A stretch of 64,000 nt of DNA from Saccharopolyspora indica (lineage in GTDB: Bacteria > Actinomycetota > Actinomycetes > Mycobacteriales > Pseudonocardiaceae): the NCBI RefSeq assembly GCF_027853965.1, contig NZ_JAQGLB010000011.1, positions 124,001 through 188,000 on the forward strand. Reading direction: 5' to 3'. Positions 42,191 to 52,300 of this stretch are shown here, piece after piece. The position numbers and the translations under genes were made by a program. Numbering within the stretch: the stretch's first letter is position 1; every line of letters begins with the position of its first letter. The notes under the pieces were generated by a model, which was not told the origin of the DNA, did no database searches, and saw only the letters and a list, made by a program, of their open reading frames with translations.

Positions 42191-44083
42191 ATGTCAGAGG
42201 ACGCCTTGGTGACTGCGGCTGAGATCGCCCGACTTGCGGACGTGGGCCGCGCCGCGGTCAGTAACTGGCGACGACGTCATGCTGACTTTCCCAAGCCGGT
42301 CTCGGGGGCGGGGAGCAACCCTGCGTTCCGGCTCGGCGAGGTGCGCAACTGGCTGCATCAGCAAGGGAAGCTGGCCGAGGTCAGCCCCGGGAAGGCCTTG
42401 TGGCGCGCTGTTGATGTTCATCGCGATGAACGCGATGCGATTGAGTTGGTTGCCGATATCGCCACCTACTTGCGCGCCCCGTCGTCGGTGGCGCTGCCTG
42501 CGGCGATCAGAGCTGAGCTCGATGAACTCATCGACGAGGACGCAGCCGGGCTCATCGAGTCGCTGTCGACGACGTTGTTCGAACGGCAGCAACGCCAACA
42601 CCTGGTCACCCCAAGAGAACTCGCAAATCTGATGGTTGCTCTCGCGGGGCCGGTCGCGGCGACCACTGTGTTCGACCCCGCATGCGGACCGGGCAACGTG
42701 CTGCGTGCGGCCGCGGAATCCGGAGCTGCGGAGGTGGTTGGTCAGGAGGTAGCGCCTGCGCTCGGTACGCTCGCCCAAACGCGCTTGAGCGGGCTCGCAT
42801 CAGTGCACATAAGGTTCGGCGACACCTTGAGGGCCGATGCGTTCCCAGGTTTGCAAGCGGATGCGGTGGTGTGCGACCCGCCATTCGGGTACCGCGACTG
42901 GGGGCACGAAGAGCTTGGTGTCGACCCACGATGGCACTACGGTTTCCCGGCCAAGGGCGAGCCTGAGCTGGCCTGGGCCCAGCACTGCTTGGCACACGTG
43001 AAACCAGGCGGCACGGTCGTGATCGCGATGCCGTCTGGCGCAGCCGTGCGGCGTTCAGGACGCCTGATCCGCCAGGAACTCGTCCGGCGCGGCGCTCTTC
43101 AAGCGGTTGTTGCGTTGCCGGCCGGCGTGTTGATGTCGACTGGTATTGCGATTCACCTGTGGGTCCTGCGTCGGCCTGACGCCGACGGTATCGGACCGGT
43201 ATTGCTCGTGGACACCACTCACCACCGGCCGGCACGTCGTGGTGACGTGGACTGGTCGGCGATCAGCAACGAGATCCTCGGCGCGTGGCATGCGTTTCAG
43301 CAGGCCAGTCAAGTTGACGAGCTCCCAGGCAGGCAACGTGTGGTCGAGCCGATCGAGTTGCTCGGCGAAGAGGTCGACTTCACCCCCGCGCACTATCTTC
43401 CCCAGCCGCTACGGCGGGTCGACCTTGCTGAGATCGAGAACGACAGAGCCAGCCTCCACCAGCTGATGGAGGCTGCGGGGGCTCACTGGCCAAAGCTGCA
43501 CGAGAGCGACCCCGGTACTCGGTCGCGCACCACCATCGGCGACTTGGCGAAAGCCGGTGCTCTCGAAATCTTGCATCAAGCCGGATCACTGGACTTGGGG
43601 AAGGACGGATCCGGCCCGTTGGTCCTGACCAGTCGTGATGTTGTTACCGGAGCCGAGCCAGAGCTGCGGTCGACGGACGAAGCGATAGCACTCCGCCCTG
43701 GGGACCTGGTTGTACCCGCAGCTGCCGCGGGCGACGGCATGACAGCGCTCAGGGTGATCGACCGTGCGGGCTGGGTACTCGGGCCGAACATGTTCCTGAT
43801 CCGAATCGATTCGGACCGGTTGGATGCATGGTTCCTGGCCGGTCAGATCCGTGCTGATGGTCAGGCGGCGAGCAGCGCGACGGCTTCGGGCATCCACCGG
43901 ATCGACCTTCGCAAGGTCGTGATTCCGGCCCTGGACATCGACCAGCAACGGCAGCTGGGCACTGCCTTCCGCCACCTGATCGAATGGGAGGCCAGCCTGA
44001 AGAAAGCCGTGGAAATCGGTACTCAGATCAGCCGAAACCTCACCGAGGCCCTCGCTGATGCCACGGTAGCCCCACGGTTGTAG
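42191..44083 (+). CDS. HTH - N6-adenine methylase - specificity fusion
   Basis: 630 residues from ATG 42191 with GGAGGT upstream. Residues about 8-60 form a MerR/excisionase-like helix-turn-helix (TAAEIARLADVGRAAVSNWRRR, then FRLGEVRNWL). The middle is a type I-like adenine methylase: motif I VFDPACGPGNVLRAA, motif IV VVCDPPFGYRDW. The C-terminal part (about 430-625) resembles a type I specificity domain, ending IPALDIDQQRQLGTAFRHL. No HsdR-type gene adjoins; the converging helicase/McrBC operon may supply restriction. It could modify host DNA to mark self and regulate its own promoter. Confidence 0.85.
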   Translation: MSEDALVTAAEIARLADVGRAAVSNWRRRHADFPKPVSGAGSNPAFRLGEVRNWLHQQGKLAEVSPGKALWRAVDVHRDERDAIELVADIATYLRAPSSVALPAAIRAELDELIDEDAAGLIESLSTTLFERQQRQHLVTPRELANLMVALAGPVAATTVFDPACGPGNVLRAAAESGAAEVVGQEVAPALGTLAQTRLSGLASVHIRFGDTLRADAFPGLQADAVVCDPPFGYRDWGHEELGVDPRWHYGFPAKGEPELAWAQHCLAHVKPGGTVVIAMPSGAAVRRSGRLIRQELVRRGALQAVVALPAGVLMSTGIAIHLWVLRRPDADGIGPVLLVDTTHHRPARRGDVDWSAISNEILGAWHAFQQASQVDELPGRQRVVEPIELLGEEVDFTPAHYLPQPLRRVDLAEIENDRASLHQLMEAAGAHWPKLHESDPGTRSRTTIGDLAKAGALEILHQAGSLDLGKDGSGPLVLTSRDVVTGAEPELRSTDEAIALRPGDLVVPAAAAGDGMTALRVIDRAGWVLGPNMFLIRIDSDRLDAWFLAGQIRADGQAASSATASGIHRIDLRKVVIPALDIDQQRQLGTAFRHLIEWEASLKKAVEIGTQISRNLTEALADATVAPRL

Positions 44084-44086
44084 CAG

Positions 44087-44124
44087 CGATGCGGGGGTGA
44101 ACAACTCTGGCCACCCCCGCATCG
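44087..44124. terminator. Bidirectional terminator between convergent defence genes
   Basis: Perfect 13-base inverted repeat CGATGCGGGGGTG / CACCCCCGCATCG with a 12-base loop. It sits between the stop of the HTH-methylase and the stop of the UvrD fusion and would end both transcripts. No T tract. Confidence 0.65.
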
Positions 44125-44131
44125 ATCGGCA

Positions 44132-46255
44132 TCACGCCGGGAGAAATGGGCTCGGAGTGCCGCTGCTGGACACGGTCAGCTCCTCCCGGGCACGGGTGCA
44201 GGCGACGAACAGCAGACAGCGCTGTTTGAACAGATCATTGCGGTGCTGTTGGGGGTCGAGCTCTTCCGGCGTGATGTCCTTGTCGAACGGGACGGCTTTG
44301 GCTGTTGCACCGACGACAGCCACACACCGGAACTCAAGCCCCTTCATCGCATGCATGGTCGCCAGCCGTACCCCGTTGTCCTCCGCGCGGGGGCGGTTCT
44401 TTACCCGGACCGTCGGTAGGCCGTCGGCATTCAGCCGTTCTGCCACCTTGTCGAGCAGCACGTTGAAGCGGGCAGACACCGCGATCTCGTTGGTCGGCAC
44501 GCCCTGGTCGGTCCACGAGCGAATCTGTTCGGCGAGCGCCGTGACCTCCTCGTTCTCGGAAGGGTAGGTCATTACCTGTGGTCGGCGGCCGCTCAACAGC
44601 GAACGATATCCGGCCAAACTATCGGAACCGTCGCCGCCGAGATCCTCGACCGGTTCGGACCCCAGCAGCTTCGTTGACCAGGACAGAATCTCGGCGGTGC
44701 TCCGGTAGTTCAGGCGCAATCGGCTGCTACGACTGATCACATTGATGCCTAGCGAACGCAGCGATACTCGGTTGTCGTAGATTCGCTGGTGCGGGTCACC
44801 GGTAATGAACAGGTCATCCGGAGCGGTCGGAACGGCTGCCCGCAACAGTCGCCATTGAGCCGGATGCAGGTCTTGCGCCTCATCGACGACGATGTGATCG
44901 AACCGCTGCTCATCGCTGATGAGATCGGCAGCCTGAGCGCAAATCTGCAGGTGGGTCTTGTTGTTCCTCCGGTCAAGTTCGGCCAGGAACTCCTCGACGC
45001 CGCGCCACACCAGCTTGCGCTGCTCGCCGCGCAGTTGTGAACCGCGACCACGTCGCTTCGCCGCGAGGTACTGGGCCTCGGTGCTGATGTCCTGTGCGAG
45101 GATGACGTGCCGGTACTCCTGCATCATGAACTGTTCCGACCACGGCAACGTAAGCTTGTTGACAACCCGGCGCCAGAGCTGGCGTTCCTCGACGTCGTTG
45201 ATCGGTGCGAGCCCTTTGCCGGTGCTTTCACGCACGGCACGATTGGCCAGTGAATCAACAGTGGTGATCTCGACACGGTCGAGTAGCCGGTCGTCGTCGA
45301 GCAGTCTCTGGAGGTTCTCCCACAGACTTGACGCGAGTGCGTTGGTGAAGGTTGTCAGCAGAATCCGTGCCTCGGGGTTCTGCGACAGCAGGTGCTTGAC
45401 TCGGTGCAGCGCGACAACGGTCTTGCCGGTACCTGGCCCGCCCGTGACCTGTGCCGAGCCATTGTAGGAACGCCGGTAGGCGACCCGGCGCTGCGAACGG
45501 TGCAGGTAGACCCGCCACAATGCGAAGGGCTTGCTAAGGATTTCTTCGAGTTCCTCGGGGCCGCTCACCAACGTGATGCGACTGTGGGTGTTGACAATGG
45601 CCATCGACAGACTGTCATCGACGGTGGAGCCAGAGTCGGCGGGACGTCTGCTGGCGACGATCTCGTGATAGACGTCGTCCGGAGAGAAACCCTCCGCGAG
45701 GTACTGCAGAACCTCGAACTGATCTTCTGGGAGGAAGTGGCCGAATGCGTCCAGCTGCTTCTCGCCGGTGATCATCCTCGCGGCGCTCAGAACCTGGTCG
45801 TCGATACCGAGACCACGCAGCACCGTGTCCGAATGCTTCTCGAACAACAGCTCTGGAGCTTCAGACGCCGCGGCGGCCAACGTCGGCGTAAGTTGCTCGA
45901 TCGCGACGACGTTGCGGACTTCCAGGCCACGGGTCGCGGTGTTGACGGTGAAAAGCTGCTTCGCCGCCCAGTCGTAGGCATCATCGTGTGATGACACGTT
46001 GATCAGCAAGAATATGTCACTGCCGTCGTCGGGGGCGAGCACGACCCCGCGCCAGAAGTCGGTGATGCGGATCGTCCGCATCCGCGGGTCACGGGCGTTG
46101 TGAACCGACTCCAGATGCAGGCCCTTGTCGGCATACAGCTCCGCGATCGGCAGTTGCTGGAACTTCGCCATCGCCTTGCGTACGCCCGCTTTGACCGGTT
46201 TCTCAAGCCTGTCGTAGGTCTCCCAGAAGCTGTTGGCGAAGGCGAGTTGGGCCAT
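44132..46255 (-). CDS. UvrD/Rep-like helicase with N-terminal RelE-like domain
   Basis: 707 residues. Residues about 1-105 (SFWETYDRLEKPVKAGVRKA, LHLESVHNARDPRMRTIRIT, SHDDAYDWAAKQ) look like a RelE/YoeB mRNA-interferase fold. The rest is a superfamily 1 helicase: Walker A TGGPGTGKTVVALHRV, Walker B IVVDEAQDLHPAQ, GDPHQRIYDN, motif IV-like LNYRSTAEIL, and TMHAMKGLEFRCVAVVGA. Last gene of the leftward operon, eight bases after mcrC. Proteins with this toxin-like cap on a helicase are known in actinobacteria but little studied; the cap could act as an abortive-infection effector or a nucleic-acid grip. Confidence 0.83.
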   Translation of the reverse strand: MAQLAFANSFWETYDRLEKPVKAGVRKAMAKFQQLPIAELYADKGLHLESVHNARDPRMRTIRITDFWRGVVLAPDDGSDIFLLINVSSHDDAYDWAAKQLFTVNTATRGLEVRNVVAIEQLTPTLAAAASEAPELLFEKHSDTVLRGLGIDDQVLSAARMITGEKQLDAFGHFLPEDQFEVLQYLAEGFSPDDVYHEIVASRRPADSGSTVDDSLSMAIVNTHSRITLVSGPEELEEILSKPFALWRVYLHRSQRRVAYRRSYNGSAQVTGGPGTGKTVVALHRVKHLLSQNPEARILLTTFTNALASSLWENLQRLLDDDRLLDRVEITTVDSLANRAVRESTGKGLAPINDVEERQLWRRVVNKLTLPWSEQFMMQEYRHVILAQDISTEAQYLAAKRRGRGSQLRGEQRKLVWRGVEEFLAELDRRNNKTHLQICAQAADLISDEQRFDHIVVDEAQDLHPAQWRLLRAAVPTAPDDLFITGDPHQRIYDNRVSLRSLGINVISRSSRLRLNYRSTAEILSWSTKLLGSEPVEDLGGDGSDSLAGYRSLLSGRRPQVMTYPSENEEVTALAEQIRSWTDQGVPTNEIAVSARFNVLLDKVAERLNADGLPTVRVKNRPRAEDNGVRLATMHAMKGLEFRCVAVVGATAKAVPFDKDITPEELDPQQHRNDLFKQRCLLFVACTRAREELTVSSSGTPSPFLPA

Positions 46256-46263
46256 GGGTGTGT

Positions 46264-47460
46264 TCAGTCCCTTCCGATGAGCCGCCGAGCGATCAGATCG
46301 ATATCGTCCAGCAGCCGCGCTGGAGGTTGATCGAGTTCGAGCGCGTGTTGATGAATAGTGATCCCTGCGTGTCTGATGTGATGCGTTGCGACAGGCGCGC
46401 TTCCTTTGGCATAGACGAGATGTCCTTCGCCGAGGTCGAGTGCGACGCAGTACGCCAGCAGCTGGTACACGTCGGCGTTCGGGTAGCCAGTGGGGTGCTC
46501 GACCTTGTACTTGGCATCGGCAACCGCCGCCGGTGTCCCGTCGGGTCGGTAGTGCACGAAGTCGGGTTTCAGGGAGATCGCGTTTCCCTCGTCAAGCCGG
46601 CACACCGCCTGAAGGACGCTGTGGCCAGGGGAGCCGGCGAGGGCCCTGCGGAACGCGACGGTCACGAAGTCTTCGAAGAGCTTCGCTGTGTCGACGAGAA
46701 ACCCGTGGACGGTGAAGTCGCCTGGCCGGTACTCGATCGATGCTCCGAGCAGAATGAGCTCAGCAAGCTGCAGTGCCTGGTGGTAGCGGGCATTGAGCCT
46801 GGTGGCATGCCAACTCGGAAGCCGCTGACCACGGGGGAGCACAGTGACTTCGGCGAAGCGCTGCTGCAGACGGCGAAGACGGACCCGGACGTCTGCGGGT
46901 AGCTCGACGGGCAGTCGGAGCAGCGTGTTGACAGCCGTGGTCAGCAGCTGATTTTCAGTGATGTCGGTGGTGTGGTCATCGTGCGTGAGTTCCAGCGGCA
47001 ACAGCCGGCCGTGGTGGATGCGGAGCTGGTCGCCGTGACGGAGCCGGCCGCGTACGACAGTGGAGGTCTCGTCTCGCTCCCGATACCCGTGCAGAAGACC
47101 TTGCTGGATGGCATTCTCGGCCTGCGCCGCGTAAAGATGTGCGATCGCGGACAGCAGGTCTTGCTCCTGATCCGCGGGCACCGGGTCGTCGAGCCAGAAC
47201 CGTGTGTTGCGGCGATAGCCGAGCAGAAACAGGATCCGGGCGATCGGCACTTTCGGTGCGATGCGCACGACCACGGAGTCCTCACCTGCACTGATGTGTG
47301 CGGCACCGATCTTGCCGACGGCACGGACCCGCCAGTGACCGGGCAGATCAGGATCAGGCGTCGCCTCCACGATGCCGCTGCGCGCCAGGGCCTGTCCAGC
47401 TGCATTGGGTAGCGGGACCGTGTGCGCCGGGGCGTTTTCCGTGAGCTCCAGCGTGATCAT
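46264..47460 (-). CDS. mcrC: McrC-type restriction subunit
   Basis: 398 residues. N-terminal OB-like McrB-contact region (VRAVGKIGAAHISAGEDSVVVRIAPKVPIARILFLLGY), central LYAAQAENAIQQGLLHGYRERDETSTVVRGRL, and the C-terminal PD-(D/E)xK nuclease with LKPDFVHYRPDG and AVADAKYKVE. It cuts DNA when driven by the McrB AAA+ motor. The start overlaps the mcrB stop by ATGA. Confidence 0.92.
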   Translation of the reverse strand: MITLELTENAPAHTVPLPNAAGQALARSGIVEATPDPDLPGHWRVRAVGKIGAAHISAGEDSVVVRIAPKVPIARILFLLGYRRNTRFWLDDPVPADQEQDLLSAIAHLYAAQAENAIQQGLLHGYRERDETSTVVRGRLRHGDQLRIHHGRLLPLELTHDDHTTDITENQLLTTAVNTLLRLPVELPADVRVRLRRLQQRFAEVTVLPRGQRLPSWHATRLNARYHQALQLAELILLGASIEYRPGDFTVHGFLVDTAKLFEDFVTVAFRRALAGSPGHSVLQAVCRLDEGNAISLKPDFVHYRPDGTPAAVADAKYKVEHPTGYPNADVYQLLAYCVALDLGEGHLVYAKGSAPVATHHIRHAGITIHQHALELDQPPARLLDDIDLIARRLIGRD

Positions 47461-49295
47461 GATGACGTGTCGGCACCGAGTGCGGAACGCAAGGCGGCAA
47501 GGCCGTATCGCTTCTCGAGGTCAACTTCCTCGCCGTAGTGGTGTTCCTCGAGCAGTGGGAGAATCTTCGTGCGCCAGGTGCGTTCGAGTCCGCCGTCTCG
47601 ATAGGTTCCCGGCTTCATCAGATACGAGGGGCCGATGTGGAACTCGGAGTGGCGGATCCGCCTGTTGAGCTCGTCGAGCAGGTCTGCGGGCTGGGGAGCG
47701 TGGTTATGCTTGGCGAGCCACCGACGCAGCAGACCGCTGGTGGGCTCGACGCTCGGGGACAGCTCGACGAAGGAGAAACGTCGCCGCATCGCCGCGTCGA
47801 CCAGCGCGATGGACCGGTCCGCGGTGTTCATCGTCCCGATGATGAACAGGTTCTGCGGCAAGGCGAAGCTGTCCCCGGAGTAGGTCAGCTGCACTGACTG
47901 ATTCCGGTACTCCAGCAGGAAGTAGAGCTCACCGAAGACCTTCGCCAGATTCGCCCGGTTGATCTCGTCGATGACCAGGAAGTGCGGCAGGTGCCGGTTG
48001 TCCTCGAGCGAGGCATGGTCCGCGAGCTTGCGGAGTGGCCCGTCGACCAGGCGGAACGCGACCTCTTTGGTGCCAGGGTCTTCGCGGGGGCGGAAGCCTT
48101 CGAAGAAGTCCTCGTAGGAGTACGACGGGTGGAACTGGACGAACGAGACCTGCTCCGGGCCACCGCCGAGGTATTCGGCGAGCTTGCGAGCGAGATAGGT
48201 CTTGCCGGTACCGGGCGGACCGTAGAAGATCAGCTGCTTGTCGTCCCACAGCAGATCCCGGACCTCCTGAAGCCACGAGACATCATGAACGAGGAGTTCC
48301 TCTGCTAGTGCTGGCGTCGGATCGGGTAGCTCCAGCTCACGGCGGACCGCAAGAGCCGCTGTGTCGGCTTCGGAGTCGTCGGCACCGCTTTCGGCAGCGA
48401 GTTCCGCATCGCTGCGACCGAGGCCATCGACGAACGCTTTCACCGGCGTGAGGTCGACGACGTCCTCTTGGAACGAGAGCTTCTGTTGCAGCTCTTCGGG
48501 AAGCTCGTCATAGGGGTAACCGACCTCGGTCCACTCGACCGGCCGCCGGAGATTCGACCGGTTGCCTTCGGAACGGGTCCGCTGGATATCGCCGGTGATC
48601 TCGCCGAGGTAGAGACTTCCCTCGGAGATCGTGCACACGGTGTCGCCGGGCTTCATCTTGGAGAGAAAGACGTGCAGGTCCTCGATGAGGCGCTGACGCT
48701 GGTTGTAGGTGAGGACGCCGTCGTAGTCCTCGTCGACGATGGTGCGCAGTTCGTCCTTGCTGATGCCCTGAGCAACGTCGCGCAGGTGAGTCGCGGGCAG
48801 GCTGACGACGCCGTCCGGACGCCAGATGCGTTGAACCAGATTCCAGCCGGCGACGTTGGAGCCGCGGACCAGCCACGTGCGGTTCGGCCCCGAGCCGGTC
48901 GCCTCGAAGAAGTCGCCCAAAAGGCGGCCGTCCGCGGTCTTCCAGTGCGTGTAGCCGTTCACCGAGCTACCGAGGATGACATCGGCGGCCGAGGACGGGG
49001 AGCCGAACGTGTGGTCGGCGGTGAACTCGAGGAAACCCGGGAAGCTGGTCGACGAGACGATGACGCTGTCCGCGATCAGCTTCTCCCGAACGTGATACGG
49101 AGCGGGAAGATTCGCGGCGAAGGATGGCACGACCTCCGGCCGCACGGGCGAACCGGCGAACACTACGAACTGCTGCGCGCCGTTGTTCCCCTTCTCCCGG
49201 AGCATCCGCCCGTGAGCCAACGGCCCGTTGTAGGGCAGCTTGAGCTGGAATTCAGGGTACTCCGCGGGTGCCCCGCTGGTGGTTTCCTCGTTCAC
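47457..49295 (-). CDS. mcrB: McrB-type AAA+ GTPase with DUF4357 and EVE-like sensor region
   Basis: 612 residues. The N-terminal third carries a DUF4357-like segment (TFGSPSSAADVILGSSVNGY, THWKTADGRLLGDF). Residues about 215-265 (MKPGDTVCTISEGSLYLGEI) resemble a PUA/EVE-type reader. The C-terminal AAA+ domain has Walker A FYGPPGTGKTYLARKL, Walker B FLVIDEINRANLAKVFGEL and the McrB signature TMNTADRSIALVDAAMRRRF. The N terminus would recognise modified or foreign DNA and the motor would drive McrC. In the leftward operon after the PglX-like gene (nine bases). Confidence 0.9.
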   Translation of the reverse strand: MNEETTSGAPAEYPEFQLKLPYNGPLAHGRMLREKGNNGAQQFVVFAGSPVRPEVVPSFAANLPAPYHVREKLIADSVIVSSTSFPGFLEFTADHTFGSPSSAADVILGSSVNGYTHWKTADGRLLGDFFEATGSGPNRTWLVRGSNVAGWNLVQRIWRPDGVVSLPATHLRDVAQGISKDELRTIVDEDYDGVLTYNQRQRLIEDLHVFLSKMKPGDTVCTISEGSLYLGEITGDIQRTRSEGNRSNLRRPVEWTEVGYPYDELPEELQQKLSFQEDVVDLTPVKAFVDGLGRSDAELAAESGADDSEADTAALAVRRELELPDPTPALAEELLVHDVSWLQEVRDLLWDDKQLIFYGPPGTGKTYLARKLAEYLGGGPEQVSFVQFHPSYSYEDFFEGFRPREDPGTKEVAFRLVDGPLRKLADHASLEDNRHLPHFLVIDEINRANLAKVFGELYFLLEYRNQSVQLTYSGDSFALPQNLFIIGTMNTADRSIALVDAAMRRRFSFVELSPSVEPTSGLLRRWLAKHNHAPQPADLLDELNRRIRHSEFHIGPSYLMKPGTYRDGGLERTWRTKILPLLEEHHYGEEVDLEKRYGLAALRSALGADTSS

Positions 49296-49304
49296 GGACG
49301 CTCC

Positions 49305-52300
49305 TTACAGCTCTGGGTGCCGCGGGCCATGTCCCGGCGGTGGTGTGACGGTGGAGGTGTAGTTCTCACCTTCCCGCAGCGGGGTTTCCAACGTGAGACC
49401 GGCCTCGGCCATCTTGTCGTACTCGGCCAGGATCAGATCCTTCGTGCGGTAGGTGCCGAACTTCGCCTCATCCTTGCGTTTGACGATCGGGAACGTGTCG
49501 AGGATGTAGTCGGTGTCGTCACGGGAGATCCCGTAGAGGTGGAAGAACAGCGCGTCCAGCTCGGCGCGGATCACCGACCGGCGCTCCTCGTCCCATCGGA
49601 ACGGGGTCCCGGTGTCGCCGAGGTCCCGGGCGAACGGGGCCATGTCGTGGGCGGTGTAGGTGAGTTCGAGGGCTCGGGGAATAGTAAAATTCTGGTGTGC
49701 TTCAAGGGTTTGCGGTGGATGAAATGGCAGCTGCTTAATGATTGAGAAAACCAGATGGCTTCCGCTGATTTTTTGCCGGGCGGCGAAGTCGAAAGCGAAT
49801 GAGCTCATTGCAGCGATGAGTAGGGCTGAAGTTTTCCATTTTTCAGGGAGTAGGGCGATTGGGAGTGTGTGTCCCACTCCTGAATGAGGAATGAGTGCTG
49901 GTATAGCTGTACGTTCGTCAGTCGATCGACAGATATCGCGCCATCCGACTAGCCACTCTCTATCCCACTTCTTGTTGGCCAATCGGGTTGCTACCCCAGA
50001 TTCCGGGGTCGGACGGCCATTTTTGTCAAGTCGGCCGGTAAGGACGTCTTCGTTGGGTACCCAGTAGCGGGGGAATACTAGGGCGTCGGGGTTCTGTTTG
50101 TTGTCGAGGGTTCGAACATTGCCTTCGGCATCATAGGTGGCCCAGCGGTGATTATAGTGGTGCAGCATCTTTGCCTCGTAAAGCGGAAGCATTCGCTTGT
50201 CGCTTTTGGTGAAGACGTTTCCGTCAAGGATCCAGTCTCTGCGTTCCAGATCCTCACGGGTGTGGAAGAACCGCGCGTCGTGTCCCATGTTGAACAAGCC
50301 CTGGCTGAATGATGCGTCCCATGGATTGCTGCCACCTTGGCCGTGTTCGTCCGGTTCCTTGATAAGGATCGGAACCCGGCGGTAGATGCCAAGGATGATC
50401 TCAGCATCGCGGCGGGACCGAAATACCGGGCAGGTGCCGGTGTTCGGGTTGAGTAGTGTGATCTCCTCTGGGGTCAATGCGAATGCTTTATCGGGATCGT
50501 CAAGTTCGGCCGGATCGTGCAGGAAGAATGCGAATCTTGTTGTAGCCTCGGGCACCTCTCGGCTTGCCATTGAAAGCGCGCAGAATTTCATGCGGGAATC
50601 GACTGTGGGGAACAGGCCATTGCGGTTTTCGAAATCGTACAGCGCGGTCAGCGCGCGGTGGGAGACGAGATCCTTGAAGAAGTACTGCGTCCGCGCATCG
50701 GTGGCGATACCGCTGGGCACGATGACGCCAGTGCGTCCGCGAGGTCCGGTGACGGTGCGGGCTGTCTCGGCGAACACCGCGTAGGTGTTGAGGTTTCCCT
50801 GCCCGGTCAGTGGTAGGCGCCCGGATCGGCGGAGGAAATGGCTTTCGGCGTAGACCTGGCGCTTCGCATCTGAGTAGGCGCGGAACAGTGGTTGTGTGTC
50901 CGGGTCGTCGCGGAGTTCGTCGATCATCTTCTTGCGGACGTCGGACTTGCCGATCGCGGCGATCTCCGGGGAACGCTGCGCGAAGAACTCCTGCTCTTTA
51001 AGCTGCACGCTGTCCCACGGAGGGTTGCCGATCACGCAGTCAAACCCACCGGACCATCCGCTTGTTTCGGCCGCACCTGAGTCAGGAACCGTGAACACGT
51101 CGGGGAATTCAAGGTGCCAATGGAAGAATCGATACTGTCGGCGCAGGCGCTCGATCTCGTCGATGGTCTCTGTCAGGGCACTGACCTGGCCGCCTTCTAG
51201 AGCACTGAAGACGTCGTGAGTGATCGCTCGCGGTGAGTCCTGGGTCTTTATCCATACGAACGTGGCGCACCAGGCGTTGGCGAGACGCAATGGGTCCATG
51301 TAGTCCGCGGAATTCGCCAGATCCGCATACGCTTTGGCCTGCGCACGGATCTGAGCTAGGTCGATGGCGGGTGCGCTCATGATTCGCGCGGTCTCTTCGG
51401 CCAGCGACGTGTTCGAGACCGTGAACAAAGCCTCTTCGGTGTCGAACAGGCCTAGTTGCCCCGCGCGCTCGTCGTGGTTCCTGCGTTCAAGGCTCTTCGC
51501 GACCTTCTTGTCGTCGCCCTCGGTAGGAATGAACGCCTTGTCCGGAATCCCATCCCGCAGCAGCGCTGGCGTCGCCCCGATCAGTGCGTTGCCGACCTTG
51601 AGATGGGCGTCGAGGAAGCTCAGGGGTTTGCCGGGTTCCATCGCCTCCAGCCAGAGCGAGACCTTGGCGAGCTCGATGGCCATCGGGTTGAGGTCGACGC
51701 CGTAGATGCAGCGGGCGATGACGTCGTGCAGGGCTTCGCGGACGCTGTCGACGGTGGGTTCGGGGTTGCGGTCACGGACCGAGGCGACGCGTTTGGCGAT
51801 GCGGCGGGCCGCGGCCAGCAAGAAGTGCCCGGAACCGCACGCCGGGTCGCAGACGGTCAGCGACAGCAGTTCGTCGACGATCGGATCGGTCGGGTCAGGG
51901 TTGCTCTCGGCGGTGGCGCGCAGCTCGCCGCGCTTGACGGCGTCGTCGATCACCGGGTCCAGCGTGGAGTCGAGCAGGCATTCGATCAGCGACGACGGCG
52001 TGTAGTAGGAACCGGTGGTCTTGCGTTCGTTGCCGGCCAGTTCGACGAGGCTGAACTCGCGATCCACCGCGCTGTGCTTCGGGACCCGTTCCAGCAGGGA
52101 TTCGTAGATGGACCCGAGCTCTTCGGCGTCGAGGTGCCGGTAGTCCACCGAGCGCAGCCGCTTCGACGCGGGGTCGCGGACCTGGCAGAGGTAGCGGACC
52201 GCGGCCAGCAGGTACTCGTTGGACAGGGTGAGCCCATCGAGTGGCGTGTCGGTGTCGGTGTGATCGAAGATGCCGCCGAGGCCGGGCAGCGCGAGTTCGG

